Shown here in pieces: positions 1-11,006 of a stretch of DNA of 64,000 nucleotides (position 1 is its first letter; the number at the start of each line of letters is the position of its first letter). A program made the translations under genes and the position numbers. Source of the DNA: Megascapheus bottae (lineage: Eukaryota; Chordata; Mammalia; Rodentia; Geomyidae); contig JANJXV010000101.1 in NCBI GenBank assembly GCA_024803745.1, positions 2,101,001-2,165,000 on the forward strand. Reading direction: 5' to 3'. Under the pieces are notes generated by a model, which saw only the letters and a list, made by a program, of their open reading frames with translations, did no database searches and was not told the DNA's origin.

Positions 1-1236
1 CATGCCTGTCCTTTCAAGTTATATTTCCCAAACCACCTAAACTCAAACGGCTCACAGCCACCTCCATTCAATTTAGGCTTCATTCTGCTGGAGTTGCTAA
101 CTGCCCATCTACATTAGCAAACTCAAAGTGGATCCAGCAATCTAGATTGGCTTCTCTGGACAAAGAGCAATCTATCTTCATTTGTCCTTGAACAAAATGC
201 CATACAGTGAAAAGTAACAAACATCTCTCTCTTACATTCAGAGGAGCTGAAAGTCTGGCACCCAGGTTATCCAGCTTGGCTGCCCTCTGGTGAGAGCTCT
301 TTCTGTATGGAGTCCTTGGTGCTTTCTCGTTATCTCTTTCTTCACAGGTAGAGGAAAGGGGAAGTCTAATCTCCCTTTCTCTTTTTACAGGTCACTGATC
401 TGTCAGGAGGGTCCCCACCCTTGTAATTTCATTATCCTGTCATGACTCCAGCAAAGTCTGATCTCTCAACACCACCACACAGTGGGTTAGTGTTTCGATA
501 TATTAATAGGTGGTGCAGGGGAGGGAAAGCATTGGGTCTCCCCGAGGCCGAGCCGAGCCTGGGTGTAAATACACGGCCCATTTGTGCAGTGGGTGCAAAA
601 TACGGCGATGAGCTAAATGTCCCCACCCAGTGTCCAGATTCTGGCCCTGGTCTCAGGTGCGGGTACAGAGCAGTCAAGCCATGGCTGCCTGCCTCCTGCT
701 CCAGAAGTGAGGCAAACATTTGCTGCTGGGATGGAAAGGCCTGCTTCTCTGTTTTGTCTGTGAAAACTGCCTCTCATAAATAAGAGATCAAACCAGGAAC
801 GCATATCAAAGCAGATGCAGCCAGAGCCGGGCTAGCCAGGAAGGAAGACAGAGAATTATAAAATGAGTCTACAGCCCTTGAGCTGAGCATGACAAGGAAG
901 GAAGAAGCAAAATCACCCCAGAACCTGAGGAATGTGCTACCCAGAGACTGTTCCACTACTAACAGGAATGGATCACCCAACTAATTCATCTGTCTAACCA
1001 CCCAACGTGGAAAACTGCACCTCTTAGGACACAGAGACCCTGGGAATGGATCAGTTGTATAACCAAACCACCTGGCTACCTTCCCACTCAGCCATGTCAG
1101 CAATTTAAGTGTTCAGATCAGTAGAGACCGGAGTTGGAATCCCATTTCCATCATTTACACATTAAAATCACTTCTGGGTTAGGAACTTGAGCCCCACCAA
1201 TCTACTTTCCAGACCTGTAAAACTGGGATAACGGAT
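1..1236. other. No recognisable gene
   Basis: Single-copy-looking sequence. Open frames on both strands at 432-804 carry no domain, signal peptide or splice context I can recognise, and they overlap each other in several frames, as expected by chance in a GC-rich patch. No repeat family is clear here. Confidence 0.5.
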
Positions 1237-1475
1237 TGGGTGCTGATGGGCTCGTGCCAGTCCTCCTAGCTACTCAGGAGGCTGAGATCTGAGGATCACA
1301 GTTCAAAGCCAGCCCAGAAAGGAATATCCCTGAGATTCACCAATTAACTACTGCCCCCTCTAAAAGACCAAAAGGAGCGCTGTGGCTCAGTTGACATTGA
1401 TGCTAGCCTTGAGCAAAAAAAGCTCAGGGACAGCACCCAGGCCCTGAGCTCGAGTGGTGGCATGCACTCACAGGC
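1237..1475 (+). repeat. B1+ID dimeric SINE
   Basis: The left half is 7SL/B1-like: 'ctactcaggaggctgagatc' followed by 'gttcaaagccagccc'. The right half is ID-like: 'ctgtggctcag', then 'gctagccttgagcaaaa', then 'cccaggccctgagct'. This is the first of many copies of the same two-part SINE in the window. The right half of this copy is diverged and there is no clean A-tail. Confidence 0.8.
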
Positions 1476-2194
1476 ATACCGGTTTCCTCTGAGTCACGAG
1501 ACACCTGAGTAGTGAGGTTGACCACACTTGAGGGCCCATGGCTTCAGAGATACCTGCCAACATTTCCTATCCCAGGCCTCACAGAGCTGCAGTGAGGAGG
1601 AAAAGCTACATGCTGGGAAATGACCCCCTGGCCTACAGGATATGGTGGGCTCCCTTGGCCTTGCCCTAAGACAGAAAAGGCTCACAAGGCCTTCTTCACC
1701 CAAAGCCCTCAGGTCCCATCTGGATCTTAGGAGAACTGATAGAAATCCTGAGCATTCATTCCTGTGGAAGAGCTCTTTCTCTCCTGCATCTAAGCGCAAG
1801 ACAGCTCTAAGCTGACCTTGGAGTCCCTGGAGTCTAGGACAGCTTCAAAACAGTACATAGAAGAAAGCATGCCCGTTAGGGACCCGCCATTCTGGGTTGG
1901 AAAACTGGCTCCATCAGTTGGCCACTTGTTCATGTTACTGAACCCCCAGATTCTCATCAGTAATGAAAATGATGATCCATTGTTTTAAAGCAGACTGTCC
2001 GAAACATCTAAGTGAGAAATGGGAAAAGTGAATTTCCTGCACTCAACTGGGGAGAATGCTATGCATGATGAACCTACCAACAGTCGTTGTGATAAAACTG
2101 TGGATGAACATTTGCTAACTGTGTTGACTGCTGTTGGCGTCCCCTGCACCCCTGACTATCAACCCATTTTATCTTCTAAAGAACCCTGAGAGAA

Positions 2195-2400
2195 ACCGAT
2201 AGCTCTCATCCCAGCCACTCAGGAGGCTGGGGTCTGAGGATCATGGTTCAAAGCCAGCCCAGGTAGGAAAGTCTGTGAGACTCTTATCTCCAATTAGCCA
2301 TAATAAGAAAAAAAAAGCCAGAAGAGGAGATGTGGCTCAAGTGCTAGCCTTGAGTAAAAAAGCTCAAGGACAGCACCCAAACCGTGAGTTCAAGCCCAGG
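2195..2400 (+). repeat. B1+ID dimeric SINE
   Basis: Well preserved copy with the B1 core 'actcaggaggctggggtctg' and the ID-like part 'gatgtggctcaagtgctagcc'. It ends at 'gttcaagcccagga' and continues straight into a CA/GA microsatellite, so its tail has probably become the array that follows. Confidence 0.85.
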
Positions 2401-2607
2401 ACACACACACACACACACAGAGGAGGGGGGGAGAGGGAGGAGAAGGGGGAGGGAGGGGGAGGGAGGGAGAAGGAGGGAGAGGGAGGGAGAGGGAGGGAGA
2501 GGGAGGGGGGAGGGGGGAGGGGGGAGGGAGAGAGGGAGAGAGGGAGAGAGGAAGAGAGGGAGAGAGGGAGAGAGGAAGAGGGAGAGGGAGAGAGGGAGAG
2601 AGAGAAG
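2401..2607 (+). repeat. (AC)n then (GGGA/GA)n microsatellite
   Basis: About ten AC units, then roughly 190 bp of pure purine (GGGA, GGGGGA, GAGA units). The long ORFs across it on both strands are low-complexity artefacts. Confidence 0.95.
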
Positions 2608-2621
2608 CACAGCAGAGGCAG

Positions 2622-3030
2622 TGTGATGGTTAGTCTTGAATGGCAACCTGATTGGCTTGGGGGAAACCTAGGAAGTTAGGAAAGGCCACCTTGGGGTGTG
2701 TCTGAGTCCTTTCCTGAGAGCAATAACTGAAGGGAAGACCCAATGAAGGGGTAGAAATCTCTCTGAAAGTGAGCAGAATCCTCCCAGGGCCTAATCAGGG
2801 TAAGAGGAAAAGGGAAAGGAAGCCACCTCAAGCAAACTTTCTCCTTCTCCCTCCCTTCTCTTCCTCATCCTCTCAATCCCTCCCCTCTCCTCTTTGGCCA
2901 CCAGGACATAACTTGCTTTGATCTTTCCTGCACCATTCCTACCAGAATGACCTTAAGCACAGAGCAAATGCCTTTTCTCTTAGGTTGTTTTCTCTGTTGT
3001 TTGTCCCAGCAATGAGAACTTAATCAACAG
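2622..3030 (+). repeat. LTR-like or transposon-like interspersed repeat
   Basis: It begins 'tgtgatggttagtcttgaat' and ends 'cagcaatgagaacttaatca'. This opening and this closing 'cagcaa..gagaa..taat' pattern are familiar from a widespread mammalian repeat, but I cannot assign the family by eye. The centre is pyrimidine-rich. Confidence 0.45.
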
Positions 3031-3808
3031 GGAACATGCTTGGGTATCTCTGCTTTGTAGGAAACTGAGGCACAGGGAAGCGGCAAGCCTGTAGTCAAGG
3101 GCAAGGGCAAGGTCACAAGATGATAGGAGCCCACATCAGAATTCAAGAAAGCCATCTAGCCTGGAGCCATGCTTCTTAGTCCCTCTGTTGTTCTTCTTTC
3201 ACCTGCTCTTCAGCCAGAGGTGGCCTTAGACGTGGCAAAGCCCCACATTAACTCGGGCACGCTGCCACTTTTGTCTTTGCATCACTTGGTTCAAATATTC
3301 TGCCCCTGGCAGAACATTTCCCTACCTCACAGGCATCTTGGCAACAATTATAAACTTCTTATTAAATTCTTATTAACTCATTAGAGAATTTAAAAAAAAA
3401 AGCACTGCTCAAATTAACCACATCAACCATTAGTCTTCTCTCAGTTTGTGAATCCCATTTGCTCTCAGGAATAACAAGGAATGAGATCAGATGATAAATG
3501 ATAGTATTTATGGGCTGTTTGGGTTGCAATTTCTCCCAGTGTGAGGGTTTAAAATCATTGGTCCTGAGCTGATCAGATTAAATCATGTTAGGTATGGCTC
3601 AAGCCTTCACATGGCTTCTTCTGAGCATTATTTGTTCTAAGTAAATATTATTTGATAATATGCAGATTCCCAATCCTACAAATAAATTTCCCCAAAGCAG
3701 TGTCTTCCATACTTACCGTGACTCTTGGGTTGCAAGAAACATAACTAGAACTGATTTGAACCAAAAGTAAGGAAGGGAAAGATTGATTGTGCTGTGTAAG
3801 AGCAGGAA

Positions 3809-4032
3809 GATGGCTGGGGGCTCAGATATGTAATCTGAGCTACAGAGAGGCTGAGACCTGAGGATCTTGGTTTGAAGCCAGCCCAAGCAGGAAAAGTCTA
3901 TGAGACTCATCTCCAATTAACTATTCAAAAAGCCACAAGTGGAGCTGTGATTTAAGTGGTAGAATGCCAGCCCTGAGTGAAAAATCTCAGGGACAGTGCC
4001 CAGGCCTTGAGTTCAAGCCCTTGTGCCAGCAC
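3809..4032 (+). repeat. B1+ID dimeric SINE
   Basis: B1 part with 'cagagaggctgagacctgag' and 'gtttgaagccagcccaagca'; 'tctccaattaac' linker; ID-like part 'gtgatttaagtggtagaatg' ending 'gttcaagcccttgtgcc'. It is followed directly by a GA-rich tail. Confidence 0.85.
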
Positions 4033-4205
4033 AGAAGAAAGACAGAAAGAGAGAGGAGAAAGGTGGAAGGGAAGGAAGAGAGGGAGAGGGAGGAAGGGAA
4101 GAGAAAACAAAGTGAGGCAAAGAGAGGGAGAAAGAAATCAAGAGAAAAATAGAGGAAGAGAGAGAAATAAAAGGAGACAGAGAGAAAGGCAACAGACAAG
4201 AAAAT
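4033..4205 (+). repeat. GA-rich purine tract
   Basis: Imperfect GAAA/GGAA/GAGA purine sequence continuing from the SINE tail. ORFs on both strands here are low-complexity. Confidence 0.9.
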
Positions 4206-4299
4206 GGCTTAGTAGTTTCTTTAAAAGCATACATTTGCCATGTAACCAGCTTTCCCATGCCCTTGTACTTTTAAGAGAAAGACTATGAAAGTCTATGTC

Positions 4300-4830
4300 C
4301 ACAAAAAGATATATAGCCAAATGTACAAGACACTATTACTCATCATTTTCAGTCAGAAATTGAAAGTTGGGGGGGGAGAAACCACCCAACAACAGACAAA
4401 TGGATCAATCATGAACTACTGGACTATTGATGTGAGGATCAACAGAAACATATCTTCAAATTATTATGCTGAATTAAACAAGCCAGACCAAAACACAGAA
4501 TACATATTGTAGAGTTCCCTGGACACAAAATACTAGAAAGTAAAAATTACTTGTGACGGAAACAGATCGGTGGTTGCCTGGGGTTTAGAGGGCAATGAAG
4601 AGAAAGGCCTCAAAGGGGCTCCAGTACACGCTGGGATGCTGTGGATCTATTCACGGTATTGGTGGTGACTCAAGGAACATCCTCTAATGACACACGTGAA
4701 AACGTACACAAGCTATTACATCAACCGCATCTCCTTAAAGCTGAAGAACGAAAGAAAATAGTGGGTCACACCACCAACAGCCTTCATTTCAAACAGCAGA
4801 TAGGATACACGGAAAGACTGTAAACCCCAC
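4300..4830 (+). repeat. Ancient L1 3' fragment
   Basis: It reads like a decayed L1 ORF2 end and 3' UTR: 'aacagacaaatggatcaatc' (the 'aactgatgaatggataaac' segment), a segment corresponding to 'attaaacaagccagaccaaa', and 'ggtggttgcctggggtttag'. Frames are broken throughout. Confidence 0.65.
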
Positions 4831-5040
4831 CCCGCTCATCTCTTTCTCAATTCTCCATGACGGCCTGGGCACCTCTGCAAGGTAACCTTGTCCCAACTAC
4901 TGCACATGTGAGGACCTTGGGTGCTGGCAACACTAGGAGCTCAACAATCAAGAAGGCCCCCACTCTGCTTTGGTCTGTCTGCACAAGACCACAGATAGAC
5001 TCTACATGCCTGTGTTTCCCTTCAGGCCACTACTTAGAAA

Positions 5041-5292
5041 TGGGAGGAGGGAGGACGAAAGGGAGGAGGAGGGAGGAGGAAGAAGGAGGGAAGAGGAAGA
5101 AGGAGGAAGAAGGAGGGAGGAGGAGGAAGGAGGGAGGGGGAGGGGGGAGGAGGAGGGAGGGGAGGGGGAGGAAGGGGGAGGGGGAGGAGGAGGGAGGGGG
5201 AGGAGGAGGGAGGGGGAGGAGGAGGGGAGAGGAGGAGGAGGACAAGGACCACGACAACAACAACAACAAAGAAGGAAGGAGAGATAGGTAGA
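5041..5292 (+). repeat. (GGA)n/(GGGA)n polypurine microsatellite
   Basis: About 250 bp of GGA, GGGA and GAA units, ending in a short CAA run. Long open frames on both strands are low-complexity artefacts. Confidence 0.95.
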
Positions 5293-5309
5293 GGGAGAAG
5301 AAAGAGAAG

Positions 5310-5620
5310 GAAGATGAGAGGGATGGTGGGAGAGAAAGAATTGGCCCTATTTGAGATGTGTATTCACCCCTGTCGTTGGGAGGTAGGTCTAGTTCCAGAA
5401 GAAATAGATACCCAAACACAGTCTCAAAAGGGATTCATCGTAAGCCAAAACTATATTGCAATTTTTTTTATCTCTTCTACTGAGAACGATGAAAGGACTG
5501 ACGCTGATCAAGATGCATGTGCTCATAAACTGACATGTGGAAGTGAAACTCCTTTGTACAACGAGTGAAAGATTATAATAAAGTTACAATAAAAATATGA
5601 CAGCTACAAATATGTATTTA
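5310..5620 (+). repeat. L1 3' end (older subfamily)
   Basis: The block 'tgacgctgatcaagatgcat' ... 'aactcctttgtacaacgagt' ... 'ttacaataaaaatatga' matches the layout of the 3' end seen at 47630-48160. It ends with an AATAAA-like A-rich tail. Confidence 0.6.
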
Positions 5621-5794
5621 AATCACGCAATTTTTTTAGTGTAGGCAAATCAACTGTTGACTGAAATATTAGGTGGTAAATGGCTGACATTAAGTGTGAG
5701 CTCTGACACGGCCAATGCTACTAAACAGTAAATTCTATCTGACGCCGAGTGACTCCAGGTTGTGCCTTTTGCCTCAATCCAAGTGTTTTCTGTG

Positions 5795-5886
5795 AGTTGG
5801 GCATGATCTTGCACACCTGTAAGCCCAGAACTTGAGAGGCTGAGGCAGAGAACCTCAAATACACTGTCTCAAAAGACACAAAAGGA
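5795..5886 (+). repeat. B1-like SINE fragment
   Basis: 'cacacctgtaagcccagaac' followed by 'gaggctgaggcagagaacct' and 'actgtctcaaaag' is a diverged B1/7SL-type unit without the ID-like right half. Confidence 0.6.
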
Positions 5887-6262
5887 CAGCAAGCAAACAT
5901 TATTTTCTGTACCACACTCTGTTCTCAATTTCTCAAATTCTTGATCTAAATTTAAAACATTTGCCTAGGTCTTGAGTTGAGCTCTCAACACCAAAAAAAA
6001 TGAAAACAAGAAGAAAACCCTGATAATCATTCCATATTTTCAAAAAATCTATCTTTGTGGCCTTCAAGTCCCTGAGGTCAGCCTTGTACAGAAAACAGCA
6101 GAGGAATGGGTAGCAAAAGACTGAAGGTTACCCCAAAACTACTTCCCAGGATGCTCTTTACAGGCAGGGGATGGCATTGCTTTTCAGTTGCCAAAGCACA
6201 TTTCCAACATACCAGACACTGGTGAGTCACCTCATAGTTCCTGTGGTTTAGGCCCAGCTTAC

Positions 6263-6374
6263 CTGGTCTGCAGCTTGTGGACCCCGTGTCCAGACAGCCG
6301 CGTGACTGGAGAAGAGTCTGCTGCTGCAGAGACATCATCCCCTTGATGGCTGGCTGATGGAGTTCACTTTGAGG
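6263..6374 (-). other. Possible exon, unknown gene
   Basis: On the minus strand a pyrimidine-rich stretch ending 'cttcgtcatgcag' is followed by 112 bp open in one frame, then 'GACCAG|GTAAGC', a good donor. The frame is rich in Gln and Ser and contains two Cys. No family is recognisable. It could be a chance pairing of splice-like motifs; its only support is the second candidate 2 kb upstream on the same strand. Confidence 0.15.
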
Positions 6375-6724
6375 CTGCATGACGAAGGGAAAGGCCAGAG
6401 ACGTGAGGTACCCCCAACCCTTCAGCCACTCTTCTTCCATCTAGAAATGCAAGGGCGTTGTCATGTAAAAGGGCAGGGCTTACAGACTGCCTTGCAGCTG
6501 TGAAAAAAAAAAATCAACATGAGGGCGAAAGGCTTTGAAACCCAGCCATCAAACAGCAACTTCCCTGTTCCTGGAGATCTGTAGGAGAGCTCTTTCTTGG
6601 GGTGCACCTGTAGAACCTTCGAGTCTAATCTAAAATACCCTGTCAAGAAGAAGCTGAGGAGCAAGCACAGCCCAGGTAGAAGAGAAGAAGCATGCCGCCA
6701 TCAGCGGGCTTCGCAGTGGATCAG

Positions 6725-6960
6725 AACTCTTTAACCCTTGCACCTGGACTGGGACCAGGTGGGGTTGATTCTACCAAGACTCTGCTTGTAAACAACCCAC
6801 ACCTCTAGTTCCCCTGCCCTGGCCAATCAGATGAAAAAGCCATCACTCCTGGCCAATGGACAGACAGGTCTTTTGGTATGCTCTTGTCTCCAACCTTCAA
6901 TAAAGCCATTGTTTTTCCTTTCAAAGAGCATGTGGGGCCTGTGACCTTCACATGGTCACG
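6725..6960 (+). repeat. LTR-like sequence with two CCAAT boxes
   Basis: 'ctggccaatcag' and 'ctggccaatgg' lie 30-40 bp apart. They are followed by 'tatgctcttgtc' and a polyadenylation signal in 'ttcaataaagccattg'. This order of motifs is typical of gammaretrovirus-like (class I) LTRs. I cannot place the ends or find a partner LTR, so it may be a solo LTR remnant. A pyrimidine-rich stretch follows up to about 7140. Confidence 0.4.
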
Positions 6961-7244
6961 AATTCCATCCTTGCACCCTTCCGTTACTTGAAGCTTCTCT
7001 CCCTCCCTCTCTCTTGTTCCTCTCTCTCGCCCCCGTCCTGTTCCCCCTCCATTTTTCTATTTCATTCTCTCTCTACTGAAGTTATCCTGTGTCGTCTCTC
7101 CCCTCTGTAGTAAATCTCTCTCTACTTCCTACTATACTCTTTTAAGGACCCCTTGGTTGGCTACATAGGAGCTAGTTTTTGTTTGGAGAGTAAGCTTAAG
7201 GAATTATCTAATATTCTCCTGTGTGTGTTGTGTTGTGTGTTGAG

Positions 7245-7381
7245 ACTTGAACTCAGGCTTGGGCACTGTCCCTAAGCTTTTTCCTTTTTTTTTTTTTTTT
7301 TTGCTCAAGGCTAATGCTCTACCACTTGAGCCACAGATCTACTTTTGGCTTTTTTTTTCAGTAGTTAATTGGAAATAAGAG
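7245..7381 (-). repeat. B1+ID SINE, interrupted (first part)
   Basis: Reverse-complement ID-like half ('accacttgagccacagatct', 'tgctcaaggctaatgctcta') and linker 'agttaattggaaataagag'. It stops at 'gtgtcaggtac', where a younger SINE has inserted. The rest of this element resumes at 7799. Confidence 0.8.
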
Positions 7382-7391
7382 TGTCAGGTAC

Positions 7392-7798
7392 GGGGCCGGG
7401 AGTTTGGCCTACCGGTAGAGTGCTTGCCTAGCATGCATGAAGACCCAGGTTCGATTCCTCAGTAATACATACATAGAAAAAAGCTGGAAGTGGTGCTGTA
7501 ACTCAAGTGGTAGAGCACTAGCCTTGAGAAAAAGACTAAGGATGGGCCAGGAGTTTGGCCTAGTGGTTAAAGTGCTTGCCTAGCATGCATGAAGACCCGG
7601 GTTCAGTTCCTCGGTACCACATGTAGAAAAAAGCCGAAGTGGTGCTGAGGCTCAAGTGGTAGAGCTCTAGCCTTGAGAAAGTCCAAGGACAGTGCTCAGG
7701 CCCTGAGCTCAAGCCCAGGACTGGCAAAAAAAAAGAGAAAAAGACTAAGGACAGTGCTCAGGCCCTGAGTTCAAGCCCCATGACTGGCAAAAAAAAAA
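7392..7798 (+). mobile_element. Double tRNA/ID-like SINE (IDL-Geo-like), itself interrupted
   Basis: The outer SINE occupies 7392-7542 and 7752-7798. It starts 'ggggccgggagtttggcc', has a B-box-like 'aggttcgattcctc' and a second ID-like unit 'aactcaagtggtagagcact', and ends 'gactggcaaaaaaaaa'. It is flanked by 'gtgtcaggtac' (7381-7391) and 'gtctcaggtac' (7799-7809), a target-site duplication with one mismatch. A second copy of the same family lies inside it. Confidence 0.85.
7543..7734 (+). mobile_element. Nested double tRNA/ID-like SINE
   Basis: A second full-length copy inserted inside the previous one. It is bounded by a perfect 17-bp duplication 'gagaaaaagactaagga' at 7526-7542 and 7735-7751. 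It contains an A-box-like 'tttggcctagtggttaaagt' and ends in an A-tail. Confidence 0.9.
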
Positions 7799-7880
7799 GT
7801 CTCAGGTACTTTCTGCCCAGGATGGTTTTGAACCATAAGCTACCTGCTGAATTACAGAATGCATACCTGTCCAACGGGCC
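7799..7880 (-). repeat. B1+ID SINE, interrupted (second part)
   Basis: Continuation of the minus-strand element: 'aggatggttttgaaccataa' is the reverse complement of the B1 segment usually seen as 'gttcaaagccagcct'. Confidence 0.7.
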
Positions 7881-8369
7881 CGTTAGACTACCTTCTTTCT
7901 ACATCAGAAAGAAATGTCCCACAAACATCCTTGGAATGGAAGTGATGGTTTCTGGGTCCATCTTGAGTCTTGGTACAGGACACCAGTAAAGAGAGGAAAA
8001 TAGGAAAAGACTCTTGTTCCACATCACTGAACCTAAATAGAGTTCATGCTGTAGGGACATTAAAATTCTTGTCCTTTTCTTTTCCCCCTCAAGCCTTTTA
8101 TGACTTCTGATTTCCCATCTGAGCGAGATGATGAAGAAGAAGCCTCCTATAAAGACAAGAGCGGGCAGAGACAAAGCAAGCCCTGAAACTTCTGGGATAC
8201 ACATAAATGCCGGGTACCTAAGGATGTTTAAATTTCAGACAACCAACGATTCTTTTTTTTTTCTTTGAGGGCAAGTAGGATCTAAATATTGCATAAAACA
8301 GACTTCTTTTGGCAAAATGATTCACAGTCTATCTACAGTTCAGATCTAATCGGGTATCTTGCACCTTAC

Positions 8370-8633
8370 CTGACATCTCTGCTCTTTTCCTCCATTCGCA
8401 CCCAGCTGCCAGGTGTGCCAGGGTCTAGACAGCATCTCAGCTGATGCTGACTCGACTGCAGAGACCATGCCCCGAACCACAGGCCAGACCACGGTGGTTC
8501 CGTTGACACTGCGTCCTGACACGCAATCACCTTGGGTTGTCCATTTCTCAGTGTGTGAAGAGCAGGCATCGAGGGGAACCATCAACCAGCAATCCACCTC
8601 ATAGACATTGTAGCCCTCCTCTTCCTGGGGACC
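8370..8633 (-). other. Possible 88-codon exon, unknown gene
   Basis: On the minus strand 'gctttctccag' is followed by 264 bp open in one frame (88 codons, phase 0 at both ends), then 'TGTCAG|GTAAGG', a near-consensus donor. The encoded segment begins GPQEEEGYNVYEVDCWLMVP and contains four Cys. I do not recognise a domain. A plus-strand frame (8413-8604) and another minus frame also stay open here, which weakens the case. A second splice-bounded stretch lies downstream at 6263-6374. It could be an exon of a fast-evolving gene, a decayed exon, or chance. Confidence 0.25.
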
Positions 8634-8639
8634 CTGGAG

Positions 8640-9330
8640 AAAGCAGTGATCTGAATGAGTTCTGAGCAGACTCCCACAGGGGACAGGGACCTGCTTGGAT
8701 GGTAGAAGGCAACCCTAGGGTCCTTATGAGAATACTAATGTCCTCAGACCCCTGCCAAATGAAATCACATGGTGGAGGGTGGGAGACAGGGGCTGGGTGT
8801 CTGGCTGGCCTCAACACCTGTGCGGAAATAGCAGCAATTCTTCAGGACCTGGAATCCAACTGGAGAGTATGATGAGAGATTGCCTTCAGCAATATAGTGG
8901 ATTCTAAGACACTGGACCAGCAGCGACATCTCCGGAATACATTGTGGGCAAGATTTATGCACGGCCGTCTGTGGACGTCTGTCTCCTGACACTAGCTCTG
9001 TGGTCATGAGGGGGTGGGAGTGTTGGCTGTGTATGGCCTCAGCGAACCCTCCAGCTGCTGAGTCTAAGTGCTAGCCCAGCTTCCAAGAGCATGTAGTAAA
9101 ATTCCACTGCAGAAGGCAGGCCATGGAAGGAATGGTTCTGCTCTAGGTTGGGTTCCACTCAGCACCATAGAGCCAGCACCCTAGAATTACTCCACACCTG
9201 CAAGGCTGCATTTATCCACTAGCTCCATCTGCTGCTGGGTGACTTCCAGGGACGTTCACTCTGGACGCTGCCAGCTCGTCCTTCACCCTGAGCATCTGAC
9301 TGCAGGACAGAAGAGCCCTCAAGAAGACAG
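8640..9330. other. No recognisable gene
   Basis: GC-moderate unique sequence. A minus-strand frame at 8765-9007 is open and contains a CxxC and a CC pair, but it has no clear splice context or family resemblance. Confidence 0.4.
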
Positions 9331-9331
9331 C

Positions 9332-9490
9332 TGCCTAGTGGTAGAGTGCTTGCCTAGCATGCATGAAGCCCTGGGTTTGATTCCACATACATAGAAAAGG
9401 CCAGAAATGGTGCTATGACTCAAGTGGTAGAGCATTAGCCTTGAGAAAGCTCAAGGACAATGCCCAGGCCCAGGACTGGCCAAAAAAAAA
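9332..9490 (+). repeat. Double tRNA/ID-like SINE
   Basis: First unit 'ctagtggtagagtgcttgcc' ... 'gggtttgattcc'. Second unit 'gactcaagtggtagagcatt' ... 'gcccaggcccaggactggcc' with an A-tail. The usual 'gctgggagtttgg' start is missing, so it is 5'-truncated. Confidence 0.8.
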
Positions 9491-9934
9491 GAAAACTAAA
9501 AAAGGAACCAATAGCCAACACTAGGTGACTGTGATTAGTTAAGCATGCTCTATGCATCCATCCAATGAAATACAACTCAGTCAAGAAGACTGAGTATATA
9601 TGTGCAAGCATTGAAGAAAAGTTATTGATTTGAAAAAATAGATCACAAAGTTGTATATTCCATACTATGATTATGTCCAGTGGGGTTTCAAATATATTGA
9701 GGGGGATGCTATTCCTGTGTCATTTCATTTTCTCACCTCTAATTTTATAAAAGGTTCAATTCTGGGGTTTAAGAAACTCAATAACACAATGAATTCTCTT
9801 TTCAGTACCATGAATTACCTTTTCACTTGGATTGCAAGAAAGACACTCATATAACTGAGATTGACCTCAGGAGAGCAGAGAGAAAGGGAGAATTGATGAC
9901 TGGTTTTTCCTCCCCTGCCCTTGCCTATTTGTTT

Positions 9935-10150
9935 ACTTTGTTATTTGTTTCTTTATTTAGAACCAGGGTTTAAACTCAGGGCCTTGGACTCACTTCACTT
10001 GCTTGTTTGACTGACACTCCAACTCAAGCTAAGCCTCCAGCCTGACTTCTTCCTGAATATTTTGAAGATGGAGTCTCACGGGCTTTTTAGTCTGGATTGG
10101 GCTCATAACACAATCCTCTGAGTTCAGCCTCCTGAGTAAGCGCGAGCTGC
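9935..10150 (-). repeat. Diverged B1+ID SINE
   Basis: Reverse-complement motifs: 'aaccagggtttaaactcagg', then 'agcctcctgagtaagcgcga' at the other end. Heavily mutated. Confidence 0.5.
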
Positions 10151-10973
10151 CAGTAGCCAACTGGTTCTTTCTTTGCACTGTTTCTTCCCTCTGACCTTGG
10201 CTTTTTTTGTTTGGATGGACCCCTCCATCTTGCCACCCTCCACCACGCTCACCCCCAATTCTGTGTAATTTCCAATTTCATTCAGAAAGGAAAGCCAGGA
10301 TGTCAAACTTCAAACTAAGAGGTGCTCTATGTTTCACACTCATTGATAATCTTTCCCAGTGTACAGTTCATTTGAGGCACCCCAATTCCTTTCCTCTGGT
10401 CTGCTGTCAGCTCTTTTCTGAAGAGTTAACGCTCTTTTTGAAATAGAGTCCAAGATAGTTGGGCCCAAAAGAAGATAAGCATATGTTTGTGCAAGCTGGA
10501 AAATTGTCCTATATGGAACAGAGTCAAAATAAATCAATAAAAGCAGTTTCAGGCAGGCACGACAAAGAAAAAAACTGTTAATTACTAGTATTACCATTGA
10601 TAGCTATTCATTTGAGACTTTTGTTCAGTAAAGGCAATTGTTTGCTCCTGTTATATAACCAAAATCAAGAGAATTTACAAAGAACGAGAGAGGGGGAAAA
10701 ATCTTCTCAGCTGAAACTCAGACAAAAGGCTTGAAGGGAAAATGAGACAAGCGATATTTTCTGGGGATTTACTGAGACAAATCAGCTCAGAAAAGACACA
10801 AACCTGTTCGTTTCATCCCAACACCATCCATTCTCGTCTGGTTTTATTCCTTGCATATAAATTTCAAGTTTGAAAGGACCCAGATATAGAACCTTTTAAG
10901 ATACTTCTCCACATTGAAAAGATTTCCTCCTTCTCAAAAGGGATTTTTGTTCTTAGCCGAATCCTTTGAAAAA
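10151..10973. other. No recognisable gene
   Basis: Unique-looking DNA with ordinary chance ORFs on both strands (10207-10446 plus, 10340-10597 minus). Nothing supports coding. Confidence 0.45.
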
Positions 10974-11006
10974 AATTATATATATATATATATATACATA
11001 TATATA
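10974..11006 (+). repeat. (TA)n microsatellite
   Basis: About 12 TA units with a single interruption, preceded by an A-run. Confidence 0.9.

Noticed and set aside
2275..2679. 134-codon Gly/Arg/Glu-rich ORF
   Set aside because: SINE plus purine microsatellite, no coding signal.
5030..5419. ORFs up to 144 codons on both strands
   Set aside because: Products of the GGA polypurine array.
7392..7542. Functional tRNA gene, because of A- and B-box motifs
   Set aside because: The sequence does not fold as a complete tRNA with a standard anticodon arm, and it is repeated many times; it is a tRNA-derived SINE.
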